This document shows, piece after piece, positions 1-9,478 of a DNA stretch of 64,000 nt; the stretch's first letter is position 1, and the number at the start of each line of letters is the position of its first letter. Below the pieces are notes generated by a model that saw nothing but the letters and a program-made list of their open reading frames with translations, did not search any database and was not told where the DNA came from. Source of the stretch: an uncultured Myxococcales bacterium (GTDB taxonomy: Bacteria; Myxococcota_A; Polyangia; Polyangiales; Polyangiaceae); NCBI GenBank assembly GCA_937949945.1, contig CALFEQ010000147.1, forward strand, positions 49,955 through 113,954, in the 5' to 3' direction. The position numbers were made by a program, and so were the translations under genes.

Positions 1-101
1 TCGGCAGGCGTGGACGGGGGCGAGTCGGCGAGATTGTCCGTCGGGACGAGCAGCGTGCACGCGGGGACGAGCGCCACGGCAACGGCGAGCAGGCTTCGCA
101 C
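1..101 (-). CDS. Partial lipoprotein, N-terminus only
   Basis: This is the first third or less of a gene that runs off the left edge of the window. Reading from a GTG at 101, the frame is open for 33 codons. It begins with a short hydrophobic signal (MRSLLAVAVALVPAC) whose LVPAC resembles a lipobox, followed by a Pro/Ser/Asp-rich stretch typical of the exported lipoproteins elsewhere in this window. The C-T-L-L start of the mature part recalls the C-S-V-L start of the lipoprotein at 14989-15936, so the two may be related. Function unknown. The start is inferred from the signal peptide and not from a clear ribosome binding site. Confidence 0.45.
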   Translation of the reverse strand, partial: MRSLLAVAVALVPACTLLVPTDNLADSPPSTPA

Positions 102-133
102 GGATCCCAGTTTAGACCGTCCACGAGGAGCCG

Positions 134-148
134 ACTTCTGTCAGAAGT
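134..148. promoter_or_regulatory. 15-bp perfect dyad downstream of the ABC operon
   Basis: ACTTCTG-T-CAGAAGT forms a perfect 7-bp inverted repeat with a one-base centre. It lies between the end of the minus-strand DUF4340 gene and the start of the partial lipoprotein on the same strand. A one-base loop is too tight for a good RNA hairpin, so an operator for the downstream lipoprotein gene is more likely than a terminator. Role not proven. Confidence 0.3.
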
Positions 149-193
149 TCGCCACGCATGGTCATCCGTGGGGCCGCGATTTTTCGACTTTCG

Positions 194-2320
194 CTACTTC
201 TCGGCCCCGGCCTCGCTCGAGCGAGCCGCGTCCACCGGCTCGAGGAGGCGATCGACGAGCGCCCGACGGACCTCGAACACGGCCTTGATGCCGGGCGTCG
301 CGCATCTCCTGAACTCTCCGGACACGGGCCCGCACACGACGCGCTTCGGCGGGCCGCCCTCGGCGAGCCCGATCACGATCTCGACCTCGGGCGGGCCCAC
401 GTCGGTCCCGCCGAGCGATGCCGCGCGATCGGCGAAGAGACCGGCCACCGCGTCGCGCAGCTCCGCCTCGCTCCGGCCCTTCACCGGAGCTCCGCGCACC
501 GTCACCTTCACCGACTCGATCCGCGACGGCTCCTCGCGCAGCGCGGCGCGGTTCACGTAGATCCGCTTCGCCAGCTCGTGGAGCGAGCGCGGCGCGACGA
601 ACACCGGCGCACGTCCATCGACGACACCGTAGACGCCTCCCTCGCCCTCCGCACCGAAGCGCACCGTCATCGGCGCCTTGTCGTCTTCGAACACGAGGAC
701 GACGCGACAGCCGTCCTCCTCGAGACCGAAGGTGCCGTCGTCGGCGTCCGCGACCCACGCGAGGACCTTGCCCTTCACGAGGCCGTCGACGAGCTGCGTG
801 ATCGTGCCGTCCGTCTCGTAGCCCTTGGGCTCCACGAGGACGAAGCCATTGCCCGAGTCGACGAGCTCCTGCGGCGTGCCGCAGCGGAGCACCACGCGCA
901 CGACGCGCCTCGTCTCCTGCTTGCCGTTCTCGTCGGCCGAGAGGATGCGACCACGAACGGTCGTCGCGCGCGGCACCAAACGACGGGCGACCTCGGGCGG
1001 AACCACCAGGCGCGCGTCGTCGCGGAGGCGGCGGACGATCGGACGCGACGTGCCGGCGTCGCTCTCCTTGCTCGGGAGCTCGCCGATCTCGACGGTCTCT
1101 TCGAAGTCGCCCGAGCGGACGCGCGCGCGCGCGACGGCCGTGAAGGGCTCTCCGCCCGGCCGCACCTCGACGGCAGCGCCGCGCTCGATCTCCGCGAGCA
1201 TGTCGCCGACCGCGTCGGCCTCGTCGCCCGTGACCTCGCGATCGACCGGCTCGCGTTGGTGGAAGCCCGTCCCGCGCCGCGCGAGCTCGATCGCGCGCGG
1301 CGGCGACGCGCCGGCGTCCTGCGCAGCAGCGCTGACGAGCTCGAGCCGGATCTCCTCGATCTCGTCGTGACGGAACGAAAATGGCCGGTCGTCCACGAGC
1401 GCGCTCGGGGTGATCGCGAGCAGCGTGTCCATCGCGCCCTTCGGCGCGCACGCCGCGACGCGCGTCGGCAGCTTCCGCAAGACCACCACGTCGTTCGGGT
1501 GACCAGGGCACGTGTCGCCCACGACGAGCTCGCCGGGTGGCTTGCCCGGCTCCTTGGGCGTCATGAGGATCGTCAGACGCGGCTCGGCGGTGAGCCGGTC
1601 GGCGTCCGCGTCCTTCGGGAACGCCTCCGCCCGCATCTCGGCGAGCGCGCTCCACACCTTGTCGAGCGCGACGCGCGACGCGAGAAGGCCCGGGCCGTCG
1701 ACCGTGAACGACCGCTCGTCCTTTCGCGAGACGGCGAACCCGCCGCCCGGATGCTTCACCGCGAAGCGCGCGAGCTCGAGCGACAGGTACGGGACCACGG
1801 TGCGATCGCGGTACGTGTCCGAGTGCGCGAGCAACGTCTCGGTCAGCTCCTTCGACACCACGAAGGGCGCGCCGTCGTCGACGCGGAAATAGCTCGAGCC
1901 CTCCGGCCGCGGCGACGGCGCGCCGAGCGCGAACCGGAAGACGAGCGAGCCCATCGTGATCGATCCGCTCGCACGCGGCGTCTCGAGGCCGAGCAACGGA
2001 TCGTCGCCGACCTTGCGCACGATGGTCGCGAACTCGAGCGTCGTCGTGAGGCGCTCGGCGGCGGCCTGATCGACGCGCTCCTGACGCGGCGACGTCATGC
2101 GCCAGACGCCGTCCGCCTTCGCGTCGCGCTCGAGCACGATCGTCTCGCCCTCGTGCGCGATCTCGATGCGAGAGAGATCCTCGCGGCGCCACGCGGGGAA
2201 GACGTTGTTCTCGCGACGCTTGCGCTCGCCTTCGCTCACCTTGTCCCGGTCCAGCCACAGCCACACGCCGAGAACGACGGCGACGAAGAAGAGCACGATG
2301 GTCGTCGCGTGCCGCTTCAC
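194..2320 (-). CDS. DUF4340 membrane-anchored protein of a Gld-type ABC system
   Basis: A 708-residue protein with a single N-terminal membrane helix (about residues 4-22) and a large, probably periplasmic, remainder with DUF4340-type sequence. DUF4340 proteins are often encoded next to GldG/ABC_transp_aux proteins, which is the case here. It starts at a GTG that overlaps the stop of the GldG-like gene by 4 bp, so the two are translationally coupled. Hydrophobic stretches apart from the N-terminal anchor are absent. Its biochemical role is unknown; it is probably an accessory subunit of the transporter. It is the last gene of the four-gene operon. Confidence 0.85.
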   Translation of the reverse strand: MKRHATTIVLFFVAVVLGVWLWLDRDKVSEGERKRRENNVFPAWRREDLSRIEIAHEGETIVLERDAKADGVWRMTSPRQERVDQAAAERLTTTLEFATIVRKVGDDPLLGLETPRASGSITMGSLVFRFALGAPSPRPEGSSYFRVDDGAPFVVSKELTETLLAHSDTYRDRTVVPYLSLELARFAVKHPGGGFAVSRKDERSFTVDGPGLLASRVALDKVWSALAEMRAEAFPKDADADRLTAEPRLTILMTPKEPGKPPGELVVGDTCPGHPNDVVVLRKLPTRVAACAPKGAMDTLLAITPSALVDDRPFSFRHDEIEEIRLELVSAAAQDAGASPPRAIELARRGTGFHQREPVDREVTGDEADAVGDMLAEIERGAAVEVRPGGEPFTAVARARVRSGDFEETVEIGELPSKESDAGTSRPIVRRLRDDARLVVPPEVARRLVPRATTVRGRILSADENGKQETRRVVRVVLRCGTPQELVDSGNGFVLVEPKGYETDGTITQLVDGLVKGKVLAWVADADDGTFGLEEDGCRVVLVFEDDKAPMTVRFGAEGEGGVYGVVDGRAPVFVAPRSLHELAKRIYVNRAALREEPSRIESVKVTVRGAPVKGRSEAELRDAVAGLFADRAASLGGTDVGPPEVEIVIGLAEGGPPKRVVCGPVSGEFRRCATPGIKAVFEVRRALVDRLLEPVDAARSSEAGAEK

Positions 2321-3993
2321 GCGTCCTCGTCCTCCTTCTTCGCGCGCTTGGCCGCGCTCTTCTTCTTCGGCTTGGCGGCCGATCGCGCGCCGCTCGCGTC
2401 GCTCTTCTTGGCGTCGGGCGCGTCCTCCGGCAGCGCGCCCTCGCCGCGGCGCCGCCAGAGGCCGACCGCGATGCCGAGGATCGCCATCGCGCCCGGCATG
2501 AAGAAGAGGACGTATCGGCGCACGGACTCGCGGTCCTCCTCGGTGATGCGGATGCCCGCGGGCACGGCCGCCCTGTCGGGGACGTCGAGGACCTGCGGCT
2601 TCGAGGCGAGCCACGAGATGGCGCTCTCGACGAAGAGCGCCGCGCCTCGCAGCGGCAGCGGCTCGCGGAAGGTCGGCGAGGTGAGCGGGCTCGCGGTGCC
2701 GACGACGACGACGCGCGGGCCGTGCGGCGCCGACGGGTTCGTCTTCGGCCGCTCGGCCGCCATCGCGAGGACGAGCGGACCGCCGAGGTCTCCGGGCTTC
2801 TTCTTGGGCTGTTCCTTCCACTCGGAGGCGCCGACGACGTTCGTGAGGCCGAAGGCCTTCGGCGACGTGACGAGGATGTCCGCCGGGCTCGCGGCATTCG
2901 GCTCCGCCGCGCGGCGGAGCGAGCGCGCGAAGTGGAGGACGACGCGCGGCACGTCGCGCCTGTCGTCCTGCGCCAAGGCCGCCGTCACCGGGTGCGGGCG
3001 CGGCTGCGCCACGAAGCGGATGCCGCCCGTGCCGGGAAACGAGAGCTCGGGGTCCTCCTCGATCACGAGGTCGTCGTCGAGCGCGATCCCGAACGGCAAA
3101 AGGGCGCGATCGAGGTTCGCGGAGACGAGCCCGGTCTCGCTCTCGCCCGTGATCGGGCTCACGGCGAGCAGCATGTTGCCGCCCTCGAGGAGGTACGTGC
3201 GCAGGCGCTCGGCCTCCTCCTGCGTGAAGGCGCCGCGCAGCCCGGCGACGACGACGACGGCGCAGGACTCGAAGGGCTTGGGCGTGTCGAGGGCGCCGGG
3301 ATCGACGACGGTGACGTCGTAGTTGTCCTTGACGAGGATGTCCTTGAGCAGGCCCGCGCCCTCCGGGCCCGGGTCCTCCGGGTTCATCTCGCCGTGCCCG
3401 GTGGTGAAGCAGAGCTTCGCCTTCTCCGAGCCGAGGACGTTGCGGATGGCGCCGGTCAGCGCGCGCTCCTCCTTCGGCTTCACGCGCGTGTCGTCGCCCG
3501 GCGAGATCTCGACCATGTCGGACGCCGACAGGAACCAGTGACGATCGCCGCGCGCGACGACGACGATCGCGTCCGTGACGACGTGCCCCTGCTCGGTGCG
3601 GCCCGTCTCGATCTTGAAGCGCTTCTTGACGTCCTCGAGCGCGACGACGTCCTTGTCGGGATCGACGTAGCGGATGTCGAGCTTCGTCGTCTCCGCCTGG
3701 TAGGCGACGAGGAGCTGCTTGACGCTGTGCTCGAGGGGATCGGCGGGACCGAGGAGCACCCAGATCTCGATGGGCTCCTCGAGCTCGCGCAGCGTCTGCA
3801 CCGTCGCCGGCGAGAGCGAGTAGCGCTTGTTGGCCGTCCAGTCCCAGCGCGAGAAACGGCGCACCGCGACGACGTTCACCAGGATGGCGACGATCATCGC
3901 GAGCGCGATGCCGGCGAGCTGCGACGCCTGCAGGGCGTCGATGCGCGGCAGCGAGAGCTTCCGCTTCTTCTCGGACTTCTGCCCGGCCGCCAT
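2317..3993 (-). CDS. GldG-like ABC transporter auxiliary protein
   Basis: A 558-residue protein with a cytoplasmic Lys/Arg-rich start, one N-terminal membrane helix (about residues 26-46) and a long ABC_transp_aux (GldG/IFT52-like) periplasmic domain. A second membrane helix lies near the C-terminus (about 505-525), followed by a Lys/Ala/Glu-rich cytoplasmic tail. Its ATG overlaps the permease stop (TGATG). GldG works with GldA and GldF in gliding of Bacteroidetes. In other phyla the same trio is found with no proven link to motility, so only membership of an ABC-2 type exporter complex is inferred. Confidence 0.87.
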   Translation of the reverse strand: MAAGQKSEKKRKLSLPRIDALQASQLAGIALAMIVAILVNVVAVRRFSRWDWTANKRYSLSPATVQTLRELEEPIEIWVLLGPADPLEHSVKQLLVAYQAETTKLDIRYVDPDKDVVALEDVKKRFKIETGRTEQGHVVTDAIVVVARGDRHWFLSASDMVEISPGDDTRVKPKEERALTGAIRNVLGSEKAKLCFTTGHGEMNPEDPGPEGAGLLKDILVKDNYDVTVVDPGALDTPKPFESCAVVVVAGLRGAFTQEEAERLRTYLLEGGNMLLAVSPITGESETGLVSANLDRALLPFGIALDDDLVIEEDPELSFPGTGGIRFVAQPRPHPVTAALAQDDRRDVPRVVLHFARSLRRAAEPNAASPADILVTSPKAFGLTNVVGASEWKEQPKKKPGDLGGPLVLAMAAERPKTNPSAPHGPRVVVVGTASPLTSPTFREPLPLRGAALFVESAISWLASKPQVLDVPDRAAVPAGIRITEEDRESVRRYVLFFMPGAMAILGIAVGLWRRRGEGALPEDAPDAKKSDASGARSAAKPKKKSAAKRAKKEDEDA

Positions 3994-4742
3994 CAGCCCC
4001 ACCTCCACGCGTCGACGGCGCGCACCGTCACGAACAACGGCAAGACGATCATCGAGCCGTAGAAGACGAGCCGGCGCGAGTCGATCACGCCGGACGCGAA
4101 GTCGTTCATGTGCGCCCACACCGAGACGTGCGCGCAGATCTCGTGCATGAGCGTTCCCTCGCGCGTGACGAACTCGCCGACGCCGAGGATGAACAAGCCC
4201 AGAACGACGAGCGCCGTAAGGACGAGCGCGAGGAACTGACTCTTCGTGATCGCGCTCATGAGCAGCCCGAGGGCGAGGTAGCCCGCGCCCACGAGGAGCA
4301 CGCCGATGTACGCCGAGGCGGCGACGCCCCAGTCGAGGTCGCCGGTCTGCCTCAGGATGACGAGGTAGAGGATCGTCGGCGCCCACATCGCGACGTACGT
4401 CGTGACGACGGCGGCGTACTTCGCGAGCACGACGGCGACGCTCGAGACCGGCGCCGTCATCAGCGTCTCGATCGTCCCGCTCCGGCGCTCCTCCGCGAAC
4501 AGACGCATCGTCATCGGCGGCACGAGGAGGAACAGGACGAGGTACAAGAGGACGGTGTTGCCGAAGAACGCCTGGAGCGGCGTCTGATCGCTGAGCTGCT
4601 GCCCGACGTTCGCGAAGTGGTCGACGAGCAGGAAAAAGTGCATCCCCTGCACGACGAGGAAGACCGTGAGGAGGACCCACGCGAGCGGCGTCACGAAGAA
4701 CGCGAAGAGCTCGCGCTTGTAGATCGGCCAGAAGCTCCTCAT
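3993..4742 (-). CDS. ABC-2 type transporter permease (GldF-like)
   Basis: A 249-residue integral membrane protein of about six helices. The N-terminus (MRSFWPIYKRELFAFF) and the motif FAEERRSGTIETLMTAPVS around residues 84-102 are characteristic of ABC-2/ABC_2_4 permeases such as GldF and NosY. It overlaps the ATPase gene by 4 bp upstream and the GldG-like gene by one base downstream. It should form the membrane channel driven by the ATPase at 4739-5740. Substrate unknown. Confidence 0.9.
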   Translation of the reverse strand: MRSFWPIYKRELFAFFVTPLAWVLLTVFLVVQGMHFFLLVDHFANVGQQLSDQTPLQAFFGNTVLLYLVLFLLVPPMTMRLFAEERRSGTIETLMTAPVSSVAVVLAKYAAVVTTYVAMWAPTILYLVILRQTGDLDWGVAASAYIGVLLVGAGYLALGLLMSAITKSQFLALVLTALVVLGLFILGVGEFVTREGTLMHEICAHVSVWAHMNDFASGVIDSRRLVFYGSMIVLPLFVTVRAVDAWRWG

Positions 4743-5740
4743 GCGGCCGCCTCGTCGTCGGCCTTGTCGGCCTCGCTGGAGCGCACGCCCGTGAGCTCGC
4801 CGAACAGCTCCTCGAGCGTGCTCTTGATGGGCGTCGCCTCGCGCACGAAGAGGCCCGCGCCCACGAGCGCGGCGACGGCCTGCTCGGTCGCGCGGGCCGC
4901 CGTCACGTCGTCGAGCTTCTTGCGGTACGCGCAGCGGAGGGCGTGGACCTCCTCGCCCTCTTCGGTCCGCCGCGTTCCCTCGACGGTCACCTTCGTGATC
5001 CCCTCGATCGCCCGAAGAGCGCTCGAGGCAATCTCGACATTCCCGCGCACGACGACGCGCAGGCCCACCGGGCGGCGCTTCTGCGCGAGCTCCTCCATCG
5101 TCCCCGCCGCCACGAGCTTGCCCTGCGAGATGACGACGATGCGGCTGCAGGTCGCCTCGACCTCGCTCAGGATGTGCGTCGAGAGGAGGACCGTGTGCTC
5201 CTTGCCGAGCTCGCGGATGACCTCTCGGACCTCGCGGATCTGGTTCGGGTCGAGGCCCGCGGTCGGCTCGTCGAGCACGAGCAGCGGCGGACGCGAGACG
5301 AGCGCGTCCGCGAGGCCGACGCGCTGCCGGTACCCCTTCGAGAGGTGTCCGATGACGACGTTCGCGACGTCGCGGACGTTCGCCTTCCCCATCGCCTCCC
5401 AGACGGCGTCCTTGCGCTGCGCGCGCGGCACGCGCTTCAGCTCCGCGCGGAACCGGAGGTACTCGGCCACGCGCATCTCCGGATAGAGCGGGACCGCCTC
5501 CGGCATGTAGCCGAGCTTCTGCCGCGCCTCGTAGCTCTCCTTCGTGATGTCGTGCCCCGCGACCCTCACCGTCCCGCTCGTGGGTCCGAGGAACCCGGCG
5601 ATGATGCGCAAGGTGGTGCTCTTCCCCGCTCCGTTCGGACCGAGGAACCCTATGACCTCTCCTTTGTCGACCTCGAACGAGAGGTCGTCCACCGCGACCT
5701 TCGAGCCGTACCGCTTGACGAGGTGCTGAACGGAGATCAT
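4739..5740 (-). CDS. ABC transporter ATP-binding protein (GldA-like)
   Basis: A 333-residue ATPase. Walker A GPNGAGKSTT is at residues 34-43. A variant signature LSKGYRQRVGLA, Walker B LLVLDEPTAGLDP and an H-loop STHIL follow in the expected order. A C-terminal extension of about 100 residues resembles the regulatory tail seen in GldA/NosF-type ATPases. The ATG at 5740 places methionine 33 residues before Walker A, as usual; longer readings upstream are out-of-family sequence. It is the first gene of the operon and overlaps the permease gene by 4 bp. Confidence 0.95.
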   Translation of the reverse strand: MISVQHLVKRYGSKVAVDDLSFEVDKGEVIGFLGPNGAGKSTTLRIIAGFLGPTSGTVRVAGHDITKESYEARQKLGYMPEAVPLYPEMRVAEYLRFRAELKRVPRAQRKDAVWEAMGKANVRDVANVVIGHLSKGYRQRVGLADALVSRPPLLVLDEPTAGLDPNQIREVREVIRELGKEHTVLLSTHILSEVEATCSRIVVISQGKLVAAGTMEELAQKRRPVGLRVVVRGNVEIASSALRAIEGITKVTVEGTRRTEEGEEVHALRCAYRKKLDDVTAARATEQAVAALVGAGLFVREATPIKSTLEELFGELTGVRSSEADKADDEAAA

Positions 5741-5929
5741 CGGACCAGGGCGACGTGGGCGGCGGCGCGACGGAGCCCTCGTCTCGCGCGCCTTCCTACC
5801 ACGGCCGCCGCGCCTTTGCAGCGGCACGTCCTTCGGACGGCGCACCGTCGAGGTTCTCGATTCCATCGCAGCGCGAGGCGAGGCACATTCGAAGAGGCGC
5901 GCGCCCTTCGCGCGCCTCGCTCGACGCCG

Positions 5930-6904
5930 ATGCGATCCCACCTTCCTTTCGTGCTCCTCGCGCTCGCTTCCTGTCGCTCCGGCTCCGCGCCGCCCCCGCC
6001 GTCGTCGGCCAGCACCAGCGCGCCGAGCCCGCCGCCCGCCTCCGAGGCGCCCGACGCGGCGCCGGCGCTCGCCGAGCCCGGCGCCGACGCGGGCGTGCCG
6101 ACGGAAGAGAGCGCCGCGGACGCCGACGCGACGGTCGCGACCGAGGCCCCGCCGGACATGCTGCTCGTGCCGGGCGGCACGTTCATCATGGGCGCGGACG
6201 AGGGCGGCGAGCCGGACGAGCGCCCCGCGCACGAAGTCACGATCGCCTCCTTCTGGCTCGACAAGACGGAGGTGACCCAAGAGGCGTACGACGAGTGCGT
6301 CGCCGCCAAGGCGTGCCCGCCGCCGGATCCGAAGATCCTGGCGAGCTTCGGCGGCGTGTTCCGAGGACCGAAGAAGCCCGTCGTCGGCGTCTCCTGGTTC
6401 GCCGCCCGCGACTACTGCCAGTGGCGGGGCAAGCGCCTGCCGCGCGAGGCGGAGTTCGAGCGCGCCGTCCGCGGCGACGACGGGCGCCGCTTCCCGTGGG
6501 GCAACGACCCGCCGACGAAGGAGCGCACGGTCTTCGCGGCGGACCACCCGGAGGACGTCGGGAGCCGCCCCGCGGGCCGCGGCCCGTACGGTCACGACGA
6601 TCTCGCCGGCAACGTCTGGGAGTGGCTCGAGGACGACTACGACCCGTTCGCCTACACGCGTCCGACCGCGCGCGAAGGCAAGCCGGGCACCTGCGAGGAG
6701 ATCCTCGCCGCGCAGAACAAGCTCCGCGCCGAGGGCAAGCAGGGCTTCACCGGCTCGAACCCGATCCCGACCGAGTGCGAGAAGAACATCCGCGGCGGCG
6801 CCTACAACTACCCTGCGCAGGGCTTGCGCAGCACGAATCGCATCCACCACCCCGCGCGCTTCAAGCTCCGGATGACCGGCTTCCGCTGCGCCAAGGATGC
6901 GTGA
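5930..6904 (+). CDS. FGE-sulfatase (SUMF1) domain lipoprotein
   Basis: A 324-residue exported lipoprotein: signal peptide with lipobox LASC (Cys15), then about 60 residues of Pro/Ala/Asp linker, then a complete SUMF1/FGE-like fold starting at PGGTFIMG. Family motifs visible include DKTEVTQ, VVGVSWFAARDYC, RLPREAEFE, FPWGN, LAGNVWEW and a C-terminal GFRCAK. The Cys pair that carries out formylglycine formation in true FGE is not present after RGGAYNYPAQG, so this is probably not an oxidase. Such domains in myxobacteria often have structural or binding roles. It is transcribed divergently from the ABC operon. Confidence 0.88.
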   Translation: MRSHLPFVLLALASCRSGSAPPPPSSASTSAPSPPPASEAPDAAPALAEPGADAGVPTEESAADADATVATEAPPDMLLVPGGTFIMGADEGGEPDERPAHEVTIASFWLDKTEVTQEAYDECVAAKACPPPDPKILASFGGVFRGPKKPVVGVSWFAARDYCQWRGKRLPREAEFERAVRGDDGRRFPWGNDPPTKERTVFAADHPEDVGSRPAGRGPYGHDDLAGNVWEWLEDDYDPFAYTRPTAREGKPGTCEEILAAQNKLRAEGKQGFTGSNPIPTECEKNIRGGAYNYPAQGLRSTNRIHHPARFKLRMTGFRCAKDA

Positions 6905-6917
6905 GAGACGAGCGCGG

Positions 6918-7385
6918 TCAGCCGCGGATGCGCCAGTTGCCGACGAACGCGCGCCCGATCTCGTCGCACGTCGGGTCGGTGACGATGAGCTCCGGCCGTG
7001 CGTTGCGGTTGACCACGATCGTGTTCTGCCGGAACACGCGGCCGAACGCGATCGCCTCGTCGCGATCCATGCCGTGCACGAGCCATGACGGCTCCCGCCA
7101 CGTGCCTTCGGGATCCTCTTCGTAGCCGACGCACTGCTCGACGCGGTAGCAGCCGAGGACGAGCATGTCGCGGAGCACCGCGTGCCGCGCATCGTTGACC
7201 TTTCGGGGCAGGAGCATCGAGCGCGGGTTGAACGCGGTCAGGATCGTGAACGGCTTGAGCAGGAGCTCCGGGAGAGTCGACGGGTCCTGCACCGTGTCGC
7301 CGTCGAGCGATACGCGGAGGGGGCCGTTCGGCGTCGGGAGGTCATAGACCGTGGCGAGATACTGGCGAAGAAGGTTCTGATCCAT
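6918..7385 (-). CDS. DUF3293 domain-containing protein
   Basis: A 155-residue soluble protein with no signal peptide or membrane segment. It carries a FTILTAFNPRS segment near residues 46-56 and a central GCYRVEQCVGY-EEDP region, as in the DUF3293 family, whose members are small cytoplasmic proteins of unknown role. It is convergent with the FGE-like gene (13-bp gap). No operon partner is evident. Confidence 0.8.
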   Translation of the reverse strand: MDQNLLRQYLATVYDLPTPNGPLRVSLDGDTVQDPSTLPELLLKPFTILTAFNPRSMLLPRKVNDARHAVLRDMLVLGCYRVEQCVGYEEDPEGTWREPSWLVHGMDRDEAIAFGRVFRQNTIVVNRNARPELIVTDPTCDEIGRAFVGNWRIRG

Positions 7386-7477
7386 GACGTGCCTCGATGT
7401 CGGCGGCGAAAAAGGGCGCGGGGACGCCGGCGGTGCCGGGCGCTGGCCGCGCGGCCGCTCCTAGTCCATCACAAGCG

Positions 7478-8212
7478 TCACGACTCGACGAGATCGAACC
7501 GATAACCCACGCCCCGAACCGTGTGGATGTACTTCGGGCTGTGCGGATCCGGCTCGAGCTTCGCCCGGAGCTGCTGGATGAAGTTGTCGACGGTCCGAGG
7601 CGTCCCGTGGTGGTTCGGGCCCCACACACGCCGGAAGATCTCCTCGCGGGAGAGCGCACGACCGCGCTCGCCGATGAGACACATGAGCACGTCGAACTCG
7701 GTCGCCGTCACGTCGACGTGCTCGCCGGCGCGCTTGATCGTCCGCGCCGGGACGTCGATCTCGATGTCGCCGAACGAGACCACGGGCCGCTTCTCGGCCG
7801 CCCCGCCACGACGTAGCGCGACGCGGACCCGCGCGAGCAGCTCGGCGAGGCTGAAGGGCTTGGCCACGTAATCCTCTGCTCCGAGCTCGAGGCCGGCGAC
7901 CTTGTCCATCTCGCCCGACTTCGCGGACAGGATGATGATGGGCATCGTCCGCCCTTCGGAGCGGAGCTCGTGGAGGACCTCGAGCCCGTTGCGCTTCGGG
8001 AGCATGACGTCGAGGATGACGAGGTCGGGGTCGCTCGTCCGAGCGAGCTCGAGACCGCGCTCGCCGTCCTCTGCGACGGTGACTGCGTAGCCTTCGCTCT
8101 CCAGGTTGATACGGAGGCCGATCGCGATGCTCGGGTCGTCCTCGACCACGAGCACACGGCTCCCCTCGAGGCTGACCGTCTTCCGTTTGGCGTCGGGCAC
8201 CATGAGCGTCAC
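7478..8212 (-). CDS. OmpR/PhoB-family response regulator
   Basis: A 244-residue two-domain regulator. The receiver domain has the acidic pair in VLVVEDD, the phosphoacceptor Asp in LVILDVMLPKRNG, and the conserved Lys in VAKPF. The C-terminal winged helix has the usual recognition region (TVDNFIQQLRAKLE) and the terminal RGVGYRF hairpin. A GTG at 8212 gives the longest reading; the ATG at 8203 is an equally good start. It lies 141 bp downstream of the sensor kinase on the same strand, so they form a likely cognate pair. Target genes are unknown. Confidence 0.93.
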   Translation of the reverse strand: MTLMVPDAKRKTVSLEGSRVLVVEDDPSIAIGLRINLESEGYAVTVAEDGERGLELARTSDPDLVILDVMLPKRNGLEVLHELRSEGRTMPIIILSAKSGEMDKVAGLELGAEDYVAKPFSLAELLARVRVALRRGGAAEKRPVVSFGDIEIDVPARTIKRAGEHVDVTATEFDVLMCLIGERGRALSREEIFRRVWGPNHHGTPRTVDNFIQQLRAKLEPDPHSPKYIHTVRGVGYRFDLVES

Positions 8213-8353
8213 CCGGCTCGGGCCCCGCGGTCCGAGCCGCCGACGAGGCTTTACCGCGAAGGCATGCCCGCTCGCCAGGACTTCTTCACGGACGCGGCTG
8301 TCGTCCGCTCATTTTTTCTCCGCCTCCCCACCACGAAGCGGAGGGATGGATCC

Positions 8354-9376
8354 TCACGTCCGACCGACCGCAGGTTTTTCGCCCGCGATCGCCGCGGCCG
8401 GCGGCCGGGGTTTCCGCTGCACGGGGAGGACGAGCGCGAACGTGGAGCCCTTGCCCTCGGCGCTCTCGACCGTGATCCGCGCGCGATGGGCGCGGGCGAC
8501 GTGCTTGACGATCGCGAGGCCGAGCCCCGTTCCCTCCTTGGTGCGCGAGAGGCGATCGTCGACGCGGTAGAACTTCTGGAAGATGCGTGCGTGCTCCGGT
8601 CGCGGGATGCCGCTGCCGTTGTCCGTGACCGCGATCGTCACGTGGTTCGGCGACCCGGTGACCTTCAGGCGGACGCGCGGCGGCGAGCCACCGTACTTCT
8701 GCGCGTTCGACAGGAGGTTGACGATCGCGCCGACCATCGCCGCCCGATCCACGATGACGTCGGGCAGATCGGGCTCGACCTCGACGGCGAAGTCGAGATC
8801 CCCGCCCACCTGCTGGTGCGGCGCGTATGCGCGGAGGGCGTCCTCGATGATGTCCGCCACCTTCTCGACTTTGAGCTCGTAGACCTTGCGCCCGGCTTCC
8901 ATGCGCCCCCAGTCGAGGAGGCGCTCGATCATCTTCGAGAGGCGCTCGGCCTCGGCCATGAGCAAGGTCGTGCACTTCTCGCGCGTCGCGGCGTCGGCGT
9001 CCGATCGCTGGAGCGTCTCCGCGAAGAGCCGGATCGCCGTCAGCGGCGTGCGCAGGTCGTGGCTGACCTTCGAGACGAAGTCGGCCTGGAGCTCCGAGAG
9101 GTTCGCCTCGCGACGCAAGAACACGAGCACGAGGACGATGCCCGTGATGGCGACCGACACGAAGCTCACCGTGAGGATCCCGAAGAGCAGGTTGATGCGC
9201 GCTTCGAGGAACATCAGGATGATGCCGATCGCGAGCAGCAGGACCGTCGGGATGATGACGAGGTAGACGAGGAGCTGGACGATGCGGCGATAGCCGAGGC
9301 GCTGGAGGTTCTTCGCCGTCACCTGACGGATGCGCTCTCCCGGGCTCGGCGAGCCCTGTTGCCGGTCGGTCGACAC
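8354..9376 (-). CDS. Two-transmembrane sensor histidine kinase
   Basis: About 340 residues from a GTG start. Two closely spaced membrane helices (about residues 27-85) leave almost no periplasmic sensor loop. They are followed by a HisKA domain with the phospho-His in VSHDLRTPL and a HATPase domain with N box LLSNAQKYGG, G1 DNGSGIP, F box and G2 GTGLGLAIVKH. The tiny external region suggests it senses a membrane or intramembrane cue. The GTG at 9376 is the first in-frame start before the first helix; an ATG at 9472 would add a non-conserved Arg-rich leader running almost into the divergent gene. Partner: the response regulator at 7478-8212. Confidence 0.9.
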   Translation of the reverse strand: MSTDRQQGSPSPGERIRQVTAKNLQRLGYRRIVQLLVYLVIIPTVLLLAIGIILMFLEARINLLFGILTVSFVSVAITGIVLVLVFLRREANLSELQADFVSKVSHDLRTPLTAIRLFAETLQRSDADAATREKCTTLLMAEAERLSKMIERLLDWGRMEAGRKVYELKVEKVADIIEDALRAYAPHQQVGGDLDFAVEVEPDLPDVIVDRAAMVGAIVNLLSNAQKYGGSPPRVRLKVTGSPNHVTIAVTDNGSGIPRPEHARIFQKFYRVDDRLSRTKEGTGLGLAIVKHVARAHRARITVESAEGKGSTFALVLPVQRKPRPPAAAIAGEKPAVGRT

Positions 9377-9478
9377 TCCCTCGCGTATAGCACGCGGAAA
9401 AACGCGCGGTCGGCTCCCGCCGAGTGCCCCGGCGCCGCGCGCCCGTTTCGCGGCGACTCGTCGCGTTATCATCGGCCA

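Noticed and set aside
158..3322. 1054-codon plus-strand open frame
   Set aside because: It is antisense to the DUF4340 and GldG-like genes, its protein is Arg/Leu/Ala-rich with no domain, and long antisense frames are expected at this G+C content.
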